Shown: one piece after another, positions 31,063 to 40,911 of the stretch
How positions within the stretch are numbered: position 1 is the stretch's first letter
How the letters are laid out: every line of letters starts with the position of its first letter
Assembly: GCA_009760885.1 (NCBI GenBank)
Contig: CM019691.1
Coordinates: forward strand, 27,837,314 to 27,901,313
Origin: Achatina immaculata
Lineage: Eukaryota; Mollusca; Gastropoda; Stylommatophora; Achatinidae
Direction of reading: 5' to 3'
DNA: 64,000 nt
Translations under genes and position numbers: made by a program
The notes under the pieces: generated by a model
The model's input: only the letters and a program-made list of their open reading frames with translations
The model's database searches: none
What the model was told of the DNA's origin: nothing

Positions 31063-32937
31063 GATACTGACTACTTTTGAGCCCACTGATCTAACACACC
31101 CATCTTAGCTGCTGACAGCAGAATTCATTGTAGCAGACACATGATGTTTAATGAAGAAGACGAAGAAGAAGAAGAAGAAGAATGGATGTACAAAGTTTGA
31201 AAACCACTTATCTAGAACGTAAGGCGCACACATTTTGTCACTTAATAATTATCTAACAGATGATTATACGTTTTTTTCAGTCTTTCCTTCGTCTTAAGTT
31301 TTTGGTGACCTTCAGAGCTGCACAATTCACGAACTCAAATCATCGCTAGCAAAACTTCGGGAGTGACACCTTTAACGTTTGTCCGAACATTTACTCGTAT
31401 GACAGATGCCGGAATTTAAGTTCAGTTAAAGGTCAAGGTCAGCATTCAAGCATTTAAGCACCGGAAGTGTTGATCTGCATGGCAGTCGTGTGTCTGTGAG
31501 AAATAACAATAGGTCCGAAATTGATTTGAGGGAAAGAATGAAGGTCTGTGCGACCCAGGAGGGGACAGAAGTGAGGAAATGTATAAAAAGAGAACGAATT
31601 TTCCTTAATACATTTTCTTTCAAGGGAACTTTCAACGCAACTGCTTGGGGAAAAGTTCTAACTGAACAATACAGCAGTGAAAATAGATAGGTGCATGGTT
31701 CAGTTAAAAAAAAAGATAGAAAGATTGAGGAAAGTGGGCAGAAACAAGAATGACAGAAAGCAAGATGAATACATATAAATGAAGGACATACAACAATCTA
31801 ATATTTCGGCAAAAAGCCATTTTTTAAGGATCGCATAGAAAAACAATACAACATATAAACACAGGCAACATTGATGAAAAATTAACTTAGCTATTTGGAC
31901 GTAAGAAATGCCGGCGCAGAATGTGCCCAAATGGACGAAGTAGACCACATAATGAAAGCCAACGATTGGCTGAGAAATGTTGTAAAGAGGTTATTACAAA
32001 GACTTCCACACGGTAAACAACATTGCGTTATGCCACAAACAGCCGTAACTTGTCATCATCGAATACCATATGGCCCAAACAAAGCCGCCCCAGATGGCGC
32101 AGATGAATAAAAGAGTGCGAAGATATTATGGGGAAGAGTTCATGCAGAAAGGATCAGAAGAATAGAGAACATTGGCAAGACAAGACTGCTTGCAAACCAT
32201 GCTTAGGCAAGGAAGCTAACAAAGCCTACTAGGGGCTAGAGAGGACGGGTAGAAAGGACCCCAATTTGACTGCAGTTGTCATTTCTTTTATGTCTTACAA
32301 TCCAGCAGGTAATCTACACAACCTTAAACGTACTGAAATCAAACATCTAAGGGGGAAAATGTGAACAGCCAAGCGCCGATCTACAACCGCATTTGAGGCC
32401 CGCCGTAAGTCAATGCGGCCGTGTGTCGCTCGTCATAGAGGAAGGTCAGACCAAGACAAATTCAAAATCACAAACACAGAAAAGAGACATTCACTCTCCA
32501 CTTGATATATCTGCCTAAAAGTACTCTGTCACTTTTGTTGAGGAAGGAAACAGATTCTCTCTTGTGCTGTAGAATATATGCACAATTCTTGCGATGTGAG
32601 TACAGTTCACTACTATAATATGTTACACGGTGAGCAGACATGTTTACCATCACTTTAAAATACTAAGAGAATGCAAAGTAGCACAGAAACTGTGTTGAAG
32701 TTGATCACAAAATATAAACTACGGAGCATTAAACAAAGAATTATCATGCTGTAATAACATTTCACATACGCAAAAATGCACCCTCATGCATTTGTAATGC
32801 AGCGTGCCTGATCATCTCGTTCTTTTGTCTTGTGGTGTTGGTGAAGAAGAAAACATGTTTGTAAACTAACAAATGTTTGTAAACTAACCACAAAGTGGAT
32901 CACAATACATTTAAACATTACCTAGGCGTAAGCTATA
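31063..32937. other. No gene recognised; one (GAA)n tract
   Basis: A gaagaagacgaagaagaaga tract lies at 31155-31180, perhaps the tail of a lost GAA-tailed element. Frames of 60-82 codons show no domain. The rest appears unique. Confidence 0.35.
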
Positions 32938-33228
32938 CTGGCCTGGTTAGCTGACTGATTAGGCGCCGTATCTATTAAACAGTTGGTAGCGCGGGTTCAA
33001 GTCCCAGCAATTTAGATTTCTTTTTCTGGTACCACCACACCAGAAAGGCACTGGAGTTCACCCAGGCACTAAAAGTGAGTACCAGAGAAATCACGAAAAG
33101 TAAATGCGGCCGGGCGCGATGCTGACCCCATCATGTCCTCATTGGTCTTGGAAATACTGACCTAATACCGTATCCCCAATATGCCTTAACAGCATGGAAA
33201 CGAGTATTTTACCTTTACCTTTTTATAG
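32938..33228 (+). mobile_element. SINE-S copy
   Basis: Head ggcctggttagctgactgat (A box) and gcgggttcaagtcccagca (B box GGTTCAAGTCC). Body with ctggtaccaccacaccagaa, gagtaccagagaaatc, gatgctgaccccatcatg and ccccaatatgccttaac. Tail ttttacctttacctttt. This is the most complete copy in the window. Confidence 0.87.
32942..33008 (+). promoter_or_regulatory. Internal pol III promoter of SINE-S
   Basis: A box (tagctgactgat, slightly off consensus) and B box (ggttcaagtcc) at tRNA-like spacing. Confidence 0.6.
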
Positions 33229-33761
33229 GACCTCTGCTATAAGTATGAACGACCGTAACTCGGTTGGCCTTAAGCTGAAGTCGTAGATCATCATAACGAG
33301 CTTCGGTCTTTTCTATCTCCCACACTGAGTGTCATGAAAGATCATCATTTTCTGCTTACAGACTTCGTGTAGATGTGTTTTGGAGATCACTGGGTTTTCT
33401 CCTTGCTTAATTCAGTTCTTTGACGAGCTTTCAAATCTGAAGTTAGAATCTGTCTCTAAACCTGCGCAGTTTTTCCATTATGTGAATGTGACTTTCTCGT
33501 CTTTTTTCTCGGTTTGAGTCCGATGGTTCTCAGACTCTTTTTGGGTTGGACCTCCTTGTCTTTCAAGTCCCATCCCTAGTAACCCCCCCCCCCCCCACAT
33601 ACACACACATAAACAAACATGGACCGCAGATGATTGTCATGCCTCATATCGCTATTTTTCTTAACCGCCCCTTCTCATTCCCACTTTGGGAATCACTGAT
33701 CTAGGTTAATTAAAAACCCAGCCCTAGCAATTATATCTGGTGTCTGTTATAAATAATCTGT
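33229..33761. other. No gene recognised; C tract
   Basis: Spacer with a C run at about 33583-33597 followed by acatacacacac. A tttgggaatcactgatctag block lies at 33684. Confidence 0.35.
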
Positions 33762-33771
33762 ATGGTTCTGA

Positions 33772-35259
33772 AAAATGGTAAATGGTAAATCACCAGGATG
33801 CGATGAGATAACCGCTGAATTTATTAAAGCAGGAGGAAAGGAGTGTGCAACAATCTATCATGCACTATGTAAAAAGATATGGCATTCAGGTATTTGGCCA
33901 AAAGAATGGAAAAGAACTGTATTCATACCACTGCCAAAAAAGGGTAACCTGAAATTATGCACCAACTACAGAACTGTTGCCCTGATTAGTCATGCCAGTA
34001 AAATTCTGTTAAAAATCATAATGGGTAGACTTCGAAAGAAAATAGAAGAAGAAGTCAATATGGTCCAAGCTGGCTTCAGGCAAGGAAGAGGATCAAGAGA
34101 TCATATATTCAATCTAAGATTAATAATAGAGAAATGCAGGGAGTTTAATGTGAATCTATATTTATCCTTTATAGACTACTCAAAGGCATTTGATTGTGTA
34201 CAACACCAGAAACTTTGGGAAATAATGGAAAAAATGGGATTTCCAACACATTTGATACAATTAACATCACTGCTGTATTTAGACCAACAAGCAGCAGTAA
34301 GAATAAATGGTGAAACAACAAGTTGGTTTGACATAAAACAAGGGGTCCGTCAGGGGTGCATATTGTCACCCTACTTATTTAACTTGTATACTGAAAATAT
34401 AATGAGGAATGTTAGAGAAGATGTAGACAAAGAATATTACGATGCCATAACAGTTGGAGGTTATGAAATACCAGAGATTAGATATGCTGATGACACAGTA
34501 TTGCTGTCCACAACACAAGAAGGAATGGAAAAACTAATTATGTCAGTCCGCAAGAACAGCGAAGAGCAGAACCTCTATCTTAATGCAAAGAAAACTAAAG
34601 TGATGACAACTGACAAAACAAACAAGGCAACTGAAATATGTATCAATGAGGAAAAACTGGAAGAAGTGGAGAGTTTTGAATATCTTGGATCACTACTAAC
34701 TAATAATGGAGATACAATGAGGGAAATTAAAAGGAGGACATCCATTGCTCTTCAGAAAGTAAAACAAATAAAGAATCTGTGGAGAGGAGCAGACAGAACC
34801 ACAAAAATAAGATTTTAAGGGCATGCATCTTTCCTATCGCAACATATGCCTGTGAGACCTGGACACTTAACACAACAGCTGAGAAGCACATAAATGCCTT
34901 TGAATGTAAATGCTATAGAAGAGTTCTCCAAATATCGTGGACACAAAAAAGAACAAATATATCTATACTACAAGAGCTTAATATTGAAGAAGGCTGGCTA
35001 GTAAAGAGGATTAAAGAGAGAAAACTTAAATATTTTGGCCACATTAAACGTCATGATAATTTAGAGAAGACCGTATTGGAAGGATACATAATGGGAAAAA
35101 GAAAAAGAGGAAGACCGAAACGAAGATGGCTGCAAGACATCGTTGATGATCTGGAAATGGATGCAGCAGCAGCAGGCCATCTTGCTCACAACCGAGAGGC
35201 CTACAGGAGTGCTGTTTGGGAGGCAAAGTTCCGCAAGGGACATGCAAAGGAATGAATGA
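33772..35259 (+). mobile_element. LINE-b, 5'-truncated, with perfect target-site duplication
   Basis: 1,488 bp flanked by atggttctga (33762-33771 and 35260-35269). The 3' end is catgcaaagg-(aatg)n. The 5' end starts inside the RT domain after a short aaatggt duplication. It is the best-preserved LINE-b here and serves as the reference for the other fragments. Confidence 0.9.
33775..35255 (+). pseudogene. LINE-b reverse transcriptase, C-terminal half, one frameshift
   Basis: The frame 33775-34818 carries the RT: NGKSPGCDEITAEFIK, FIPLPKKGNLKLCTNYRT, FIDYSKAFDCVQHQKLW, GVRQGCILSPYLFNLYTEN and [14 protein letters not shown], then EYLGSLLTNNGDTMREIKR. It ends prematurely at 34818, where a T is missing from a T run compared with the copy at 10529 (gattttaagg versus gatttttaagg). 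The continuation, up to 35255, has RACIFPIATYACETWTLN, KYFGHIKRHDN and KRKRGRPKRRWLQDIVDD. All catalytic RT residues visible in this part are present. Endonuclease and RT N-terminus are missing. The sequence is BovB/RTE-like. Confidence 0.9.
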
Positions 35260-35324
35260 ATGGTTCTGAGCACCCTAATATAACGCTGTTCATTTTATTA
35301 TTGAAACCAGTTACAAGTACAGTA

Positions 35325-36466
35325 TAACTCTTCTTCTTCGTTCGCTTCTACCACCAAGATCACCCCGTGATCCTACTGAATTTACTCCTGTGCTCCTCGA
35401 TTTGATCCCGAGGTCGTCCTGTGGTCCCCGAGAGGCCCAGAAGAGATCTCCGAGAGGACCACAAAATATAGTATAGCAGGCCTTGGGCCTGTATTCTTGG
35501 TGGATCGCAGAAGCGGGGTTGCGTGACACTGTGGTTTTCGTTGCACCAGTTTAATCTAGAGTTGGACTTTCTCACCGGAAAACCTCGACGTGTGATGGAT
35601 ATCAGTATATCCCCCCCCTCCCCGAGTGAGAAGTGGTTGCCCATTCACTCCAGAGTTGGACTTTCTCACCGGAAAACCTCAGCGTGATTAGGATACGCAA
35701 ACATCCCCGTCGGGTGAGAGGTGGTTGCCTATCTAGACTGCACTGGTCCAGTATCTCCGACTTCAGCATTTTGTGGTCGTGGCCGTTACCCTTCCTAGTT
35801 GTGAAAAGGACGCAGCTTCTGTCTAGGAGGACAAATCCTCGCCACTAGTAAGTTTTGCTCCTGGGGTGAGCCGGTTTAGGCGTATTATCTCAGTATGGGT
35901 GTGTTTTTTTTACGACGTGGCCGACCTTTAGAATGGAGGTACAGAGACATGAGTAGTCATCAAGTTTCACCCCTGGTTTAAGCCGGTTTAGGCATATTTC
36001 ACCAGTATGGGTGTATGTCGGACATGACCGGCCTCTAGAGCAGAGGTGCCGTGGTATGAATAGCTCTCGCCGCGAGCTACTGGACGTACCAATTAAGCTT
36101 CACTTCATCCTTTCCATCACCTTTTCATATCGGCGCCGCACGGCAACCCTAATCGCTTTTTCGCACTTTCTTCATTAGTCGGGAGGAGTTTCACCCCACG
36201 CGAGGCAGTCGAAGAATCTCATCAGCAGTATCTTAGTTTAACCCCTGGGTTAAGCCGGTTTAAGCATTCTGTTCGAGTATGGGTAATTAGAGGACGTGGT
36301 CGGCCTGTAGAGCAGAGGTGCCGTGTTTTAACCAAGGGGTTAGACACTACTGGCGAGACTCTTCGGATGCTGCGCGAGAAATGAAACTCCTCCCGTGCCA
36401 ATGAAGAAAATGAGGAAAAGCAATCCGGTTGCCGTGCGCCGCCGGTGTGAAAAGGCAGTGTAAAGG
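35325..36466 (-). mobile_element. Element A copy with inverted 5' segment
   Basis: The minus strand carries the GAA-tailed 3' end (gcgaacgaagaagaag complement at 35329-35347), the hairpin region and the standard modules up to about 36330. From about 36335 to 36466 the orientation flips: cactactggcgagactcttcg and ggaaaagcaatccggttgcc read in sense on the plus strand. A 5' inversion of this kind is typical of twin priming during LINE-type insertion. The right edge adjoins the LINE-b copy at 36482. No clear target duplication was found. Confidence 0.8.
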
Positions 36467-36481
36467 ATAAATATATATTCA

Positions 36482-36972
36482 TTTATTCATTCATTTTGCA
36501 TGTCCCTTGCGGAACTTTGCCTTCCTAACAGCAATCCTGTAGGCATCTCGGTTGTGAACAAGATGGTCAACTGCTGATACATCCATTTGCAGATCATCAA
36601 CGATGTCTTGCAGCCATCTTCGCCTTGGTCTTTCTCTCTTTGTTTTTCCCATTATGTACCCTTCCAAGACGGTCTTCTCTAGATTATCAACACGTTTAAT
36701 CTGTTCAAAATATTTAAGTTTTCTCTATTTAATCCTCTTTACTAGCCAGTCTTCTTCAATATTACGTTCTTGTAGTATGGATATATTTGTTCTTTTTTTA
36801 TGTCCATGATATTTGAAGAACTCCTCTGTAGCATTTACATTCAAAGGCATTTATGTGTTTCTCAGCTGTTTTGTTAAGTGTCCAGGTCTCACAGGCATAT
36901 GTTGCGATGGGAAAAACGCATGCCCTTAAAAATCTTATTTTTTGTAGTTCTGTCTCTTCTTCTCCACAGATT
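36482..36972 (-). pseudogene. LINE-b 3' fragment
   Basis: The minus strand encodes, with several stops and shifts, RTTKIRFLRACVFPIATYACETW, FGHIKR-like and KTKRERPRRRWLQDIVDD, and ends in an (AATG)n tail at 36482-36497. The 5' truncation is at about 36972, at the equivalent of position 34785, followed at once by a (GT)n(AT)n microsatellite. Confidence 0.8.
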
Positions 36973-36974
36973 AT

Positions 36975-37023
<49 letters not shown>

Positions 37024-37045
37024 TTGTGTGTGTGTGTGAGTTATG
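36973..37045. repeat. (GT)n(AT)n(GT)n microsatellite
   Basis: Compound dinucleotide repeat abutting the truncated 5' end of the LINE-b fragment. Confidence 0.9.
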
Positions 37046-37429
37046 ATGACGGTAACAAAGTCTGTGTAAAAGTGAATACAAAATAGATTGAGGACTTTTC
37101 ATTGCTTGATTATTTTCTCCTGATGAATTTTCTGATGTGCTGAATATTCTCCATTCCCCCCCCCCCCCCTCTCTCTCACTCTCTCTCTTAAAGCTTATCG
37201 ATGAAGGTGCTGCAATCTTGCTTCTATTTTTCTATGATGAAAGTTTTGGTCGTTTTGGTTTCACATTCATTTTCATTTTTCTCTTCTCTTCTTTCTCTTT
37301 GCTTTCATTTTCTCGTTAAACTGCCCCCCTACACACACACAGGCACGCACACACGCGCACACACACACTCGTACGCTGCATTGAGTGCGGTCTTGCTAGG
37401 CTGGAATTTAGTGAAACTACATCGTGCAT
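37046..37429. other. No gene recognised; C, CT and CA tracts
   Basis: C run at 37157-37169, CT repeats to 37190 and CA/CG-rich repeats at 37331-37370. Confidence 0.4.
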
Positions 37430-37575
37430 AGGAGTCTTAGTGGTGAAGGTTGGCGGTTCCAATCCGCCGGAGGCGCTCCAGTCACCGTCTGCAGAAACGG
37501 GTAGCCGGTTACTTCTGGAGCTGGGGAAGATAAGTCTTGATGCTGACCACATCGTGTTCTAGTGTTCCTTCAGGT
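37430..37575 (+). mobile_element. Divergent SINE sharing the SINE-S core
   Basis: A B-box-like ggcggttccaatccgcc is followed by gataagtcttgatgctgacc-acatcgtg, which matches the SINE-S core (gatgctgaccccatcatg). The intervening sequence differs from SINE-S, so this may be a sister SINE with a different head or an old diverged copy. Confidence 0.5.
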
Positions 37576-38094
37576 CAAGAAAAATAAGGACACTAGCAGT
37601 GTATCCTCTAGATGCCGCCATAGCATAATGGGGCCACCATCATCTTTATCTTACACGTAGACGTAGCCAGTCATGGCATGGATTAAGTTCAAGACCTCCC
37701 CTGGAAAGCACAACATAGTCTTATTTCGTTTGTTCATGTACCTGAAAGTATGGCAGTATGTCTACATTATTATTTATTAAGCACATAACAGAGCTAGGTT
37801 TGAAATTCATATCATATTTGTAACAAGAGGATGCCACAAAGCTAAGTTTTAAAAAGTTTTCTTCTTTTTATGTCTTGTGTCGTTCTTGTATGTAATTCTT
37901 TAAAAAGGCTGACGCCGAAATATTGAATGTTGTACCTTTTTTCATTTATACACTCTGATCTTACTTTCTACCTTCTGCCATTTATGTTTTTTTCTCATTT
38001 TCCTCATTCCTTCTGTCGTTTTGTAAAACGGAACCATACACCACTATTTACCTTTATTATTACTATTATTTATCATTTACACATTTCCATGTTC
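37576..38094. other. No gene recognised
   Basis: AT-rich spacer without coding or repeat signal. Confidence 0.3.
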
Positions 38095-38360
38095 TTTTGT
38101 CGGCGATCAGCTAAGAAATCACCCTCACAGAACAACCTGTGGCATTTTGCAGGGCAGCAACAAATTCTCTCCACCTCTCACGGTCTGCGGCCAGCCTTTA
38201 TATTGTGCCCCAGCTGTGCTGCATGTTAATCATTTCTACTTCTACAGTTCTCCGCCAGGTAGCATTTGGTCGGCCTCTCTTTCTTTTTCCCTCATGTGTC
38301 CATCGCATGGCTCTTTTAGTCGTATTGCTGGAGTCTCTTCTGAGCACATGACCAATTCAC
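38095..38360 (-). pseudogene. LINE-d-like C-terminal relic
   Basis: In translation the minus strand shows RPNATWRRTVEVEMINMQHS, a stop, then RLAADRERWREFVAALQNAT. This is the canonical RTE-type C-terminal layout (GRPxxTWRR..DRxxWRxxVxAL). One stop and a frameshift upstream (near 38255) disable it. Confidence 0.72.
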
Positions 38361-38819
38361 TTCTAGCTATTATGGCAAGCACATATGCACGCATTCTAAT
38401 GTACAACAGCGAAAATGGTAAGGAAATAATCTTAGTAACGTTAGGCTGGGTTTGATCAGAAAGATATTCCACGGTTTGTTATTCATGCTAACGTTACAGG
38501 AAAATCAGCTGAGAAATAAGTTCCTCTTATTTTATTTTCGGATTATAAGAATATAGAATTAGTTTTTTGTTGTTTTTTTTAAAACTGTGCTTCTTAGACT
38601 CACGTGGCGAAATGTTTCTTATTTGGGTAGAGACATATTGTCTGTAATGTGATGAAGGAGAACGTTGAAGTGTTAGGTCTGTGTAGTGTCAGATACAGGC
38701 TGGATTAAAAAAAAAAAATAGTCCAGATCTAGAGGCCCTGTAACTGTTTTGGTCTGGTTTCGCTGCTTTGACACTGTACATGTTGATGGACAAATTCTGC
38801 TGCATAATGAATTTTCGTC
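38361..38819. other. No gene recognised
   Basis: Spacer with T8 and A10 tracts (38573-38580, 38707-38718). Confidence 0.3.
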
Positions 38820-38917
38820 ATTTAAGACGGTGTTTTTTTTTAGCAGATGTGTGGTATTTGTAGTGGGTTTTTGTTTGCAGGTATATGGTATTTGGTTTTT
38901 TTTTTTTGCAGGTATAT
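38820..38917. repeat. Left part of a gcaggtatatggtatttgtg minisatellite
   Basis: About 2.5 units of a 35-45 bp repeat with variable T runs. It is interrupted by element A and continues at 40408. Confidence 0.7.
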
Positions 38918-40407
38918 CTTCTTCTTCTTCGTTCGCTTCTACCACCAAAACCGCACTGTGATCCTACTGAATTTACGCCTGTGGTCCTCGTTAGGTCCCG
39001 TGGTCTCCTGTGTGGTCCCCGAAAGGACCACACGAGATCCACGAGAGGACCACAAGGGGTTCAGAGTATCACAGGGCTTTAGTCTGTATTCTTGGTGGGT
39101 CTCAGAAGCGGGATTGCGTGACACCGTGGTTTTCATTGCACCAGTTTAGTCTAGGGTTGGACTTTCTAACCGGAAGACCTCGACGTGTTTAGGATATCAG
39201 TGCATCCCCGCTGGGTGAGAGGCGGTAGCCCACCCAGACCAGAGTTGGACCTTCTCACCGGAAAACCTCGACGTGTTTTGAGGTACCCGTGTATCACTGC
39301 CGGGTGAGAGGTGGTAGCCCATCCAGTCCAGAGTTGGACTTTCTCACCGGAAAACCTCAGCGTGATTAGGATACGCAAACATCCCCGTCGGATGAGAGGT
39401 GGTTGCCTATCTAGACTTCCCTGGTCCAGTGTCTCCGACTTCAGCATTTTGCGGTTGTGTCCGCTACCCTTCCTAGTTGTGACCAAGATGGAGCTTTTGT
39501 CCACGAGGACGAATCCTCGCCACTAGTGACTTCCACCCCTGGGTTGAGCCGGTTTAGGCATATTATCCCAGTATGAGCGTGTTTGGGACGTGACCGACCT
39601 CTAGAGCAGAGGTATTGTGACATGCATAGCCTTCAAGATTCACCCCTGGTGTGAGCCGGTTTAGGCAAAATTCACCAGTATGGGTGTATACAGGCGTGAC
39701 CGACCTCTAGAGCGGAGGTGGCATGACATGTCTAGCCATCAAGTTCCACCCCTGGTGTGTGCCGGTTTAGGCATATTTCACCAGTGTAGGTGTATTTCGG
39801 ACGTGGGCGGCCTCTAGAGCAGAGGTGCCGTGGTATGTATAGCTATAATAGCGATACTACTGGACATACCGATTATTCACTTTATTCTTTCCACCACCTT
39901 TTCCATCGGCACCTCACAGCAACCTTTATTTCTTTTCCGCATTTCTTCCTTGACCGGGAGGAGCTTCACTCCACACGCGGCATTTGAAGAATCTCGCCAG
40001 CAGTGTCTTAACCTCTGGGACAAGCCGGTTCATGCATTTCACCCGATATGACTGCACTCAGGACGTGGCCGACCTCCAGACCAGAGGTGCCGTGATTTGA
40101 CTGTTTGCTTCGCTTTATCCTTTCTACCACCTTCTCCGCAGTGATGCTGCGCGGCAACCTCATTTGCACCTTTCTTCATTGGCCGGGAGGAGCACAGCTC
40201 CACGCACGGCAACTGAAAAATCTCGCCAACAGCGGCAGATGAGCTACCAAACGTGCCACTCATCTACCCTAAGTATCTGGTTTTCAGGCGCCAGATATTC
40301 CCCCTTGCCCCTTCTCCTGTCAGTTTAAACAGTTCTGCCACGGGAAGGCCAGGAGCTGGACTTTACTGCCAGAGGCTGTTTGAGACCCATTTACAGTCCT
40401 TAGAACC
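38918..40407 (-). mobile_element. Element A, longest complete copy (1.49 kb)
   Basis: Inserted within a minisatellite. The 11-bp repeat tgcaggtatat borders both ends (38907-38917 and 40408-40418), although this motif is also part of the array unit. In sense (minus) orientation the 5' end is ggttctaaggactgtaaatg, followed by a ggcgccagatattc-type block, two long modules of about 260 bp, two of 106 bp, three of about 95 bp, the GACC hairpin region and GCGAACGAAGAAGAAGAAG. A 65-codon frame at the 3' end (38939-39136) closes ..ITVRFWW just before the tail. No RT, no tRNA head and no recognised protein. Confidence 0.88.
39010..39033. other. Nine-bp perfect hairpin in element A
   Basis: Arms GTGTGGTCC and GGACCACAC around the loop CCGAAA. 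Other copies keep the stem with a G-U wobble (20263-20286) or one mismatch (154-177). Confidence 0.7.
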
Positions 40408-40710
40408 TGCAGGTATATGATATTTGTGGCATTTTTTTAGCAGGTATATCGTATTTGTGTTTTTTTAAAGCAAGTATATGGTATTTGTGCTTTTTTTAAA
40501 GCAGGTACATGGTATTTGTGATTTTTTTTTTAGCAGGCACATGTTATATGTGGTTTTTTAAAGCAGGTACATGATATCTGTGTTCTTTTAAAGCAGGTAC
40601 ATGGTATCTGTGGTTTTTAAGAAGGTACATGGTATCTGTGGGTTTTAAAACAGGTATATGGTATCTGTGGGTTTTTTAAACCAGGTACGTGGCATTTATG
40701 GTTTTTGTTC
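40408..40710. repeat. Minisatellite gcaggtayatggtatytgtg, right part
   Basis: About eight units of 33-40 bp differing in the length of a T run and in y positions. This is the pre-insertion target of element A. Confidence 0.8.
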
Positions 40711-40787
40711 CCGAGCATCATTTGCTAAATAACTGTACGAACGAACGCATGAACGAATGAACCAAAGACTTTAATTTAGAAACGGAA

Positions 40788-40793
40788 GTAGTG

Positions 40794-40829
<36 letters not shown>

Positions 40830-40865
40830 ATAGTAGTAGTAGTAGTAGTAGTAGTGGTAGTAGTA

Positions 40866-40911
<46 letters not shown>
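40788..40911. repeat. (GTA)n microsatellite
   Basis: About forty GTA units with a few GTG/ATA variants. The long valine run in one frame is an artefact. Confidence 0.95.

Noticed and set aside
38918..40407. Element A as a hammerhead-ribozyme-carrying retrozyme
   Set aside because: I looked for a ctgatga...gaaa core with flanking stems in sense orientation and did not find one. The ccgaaag motif belongs to a simple hairpin.
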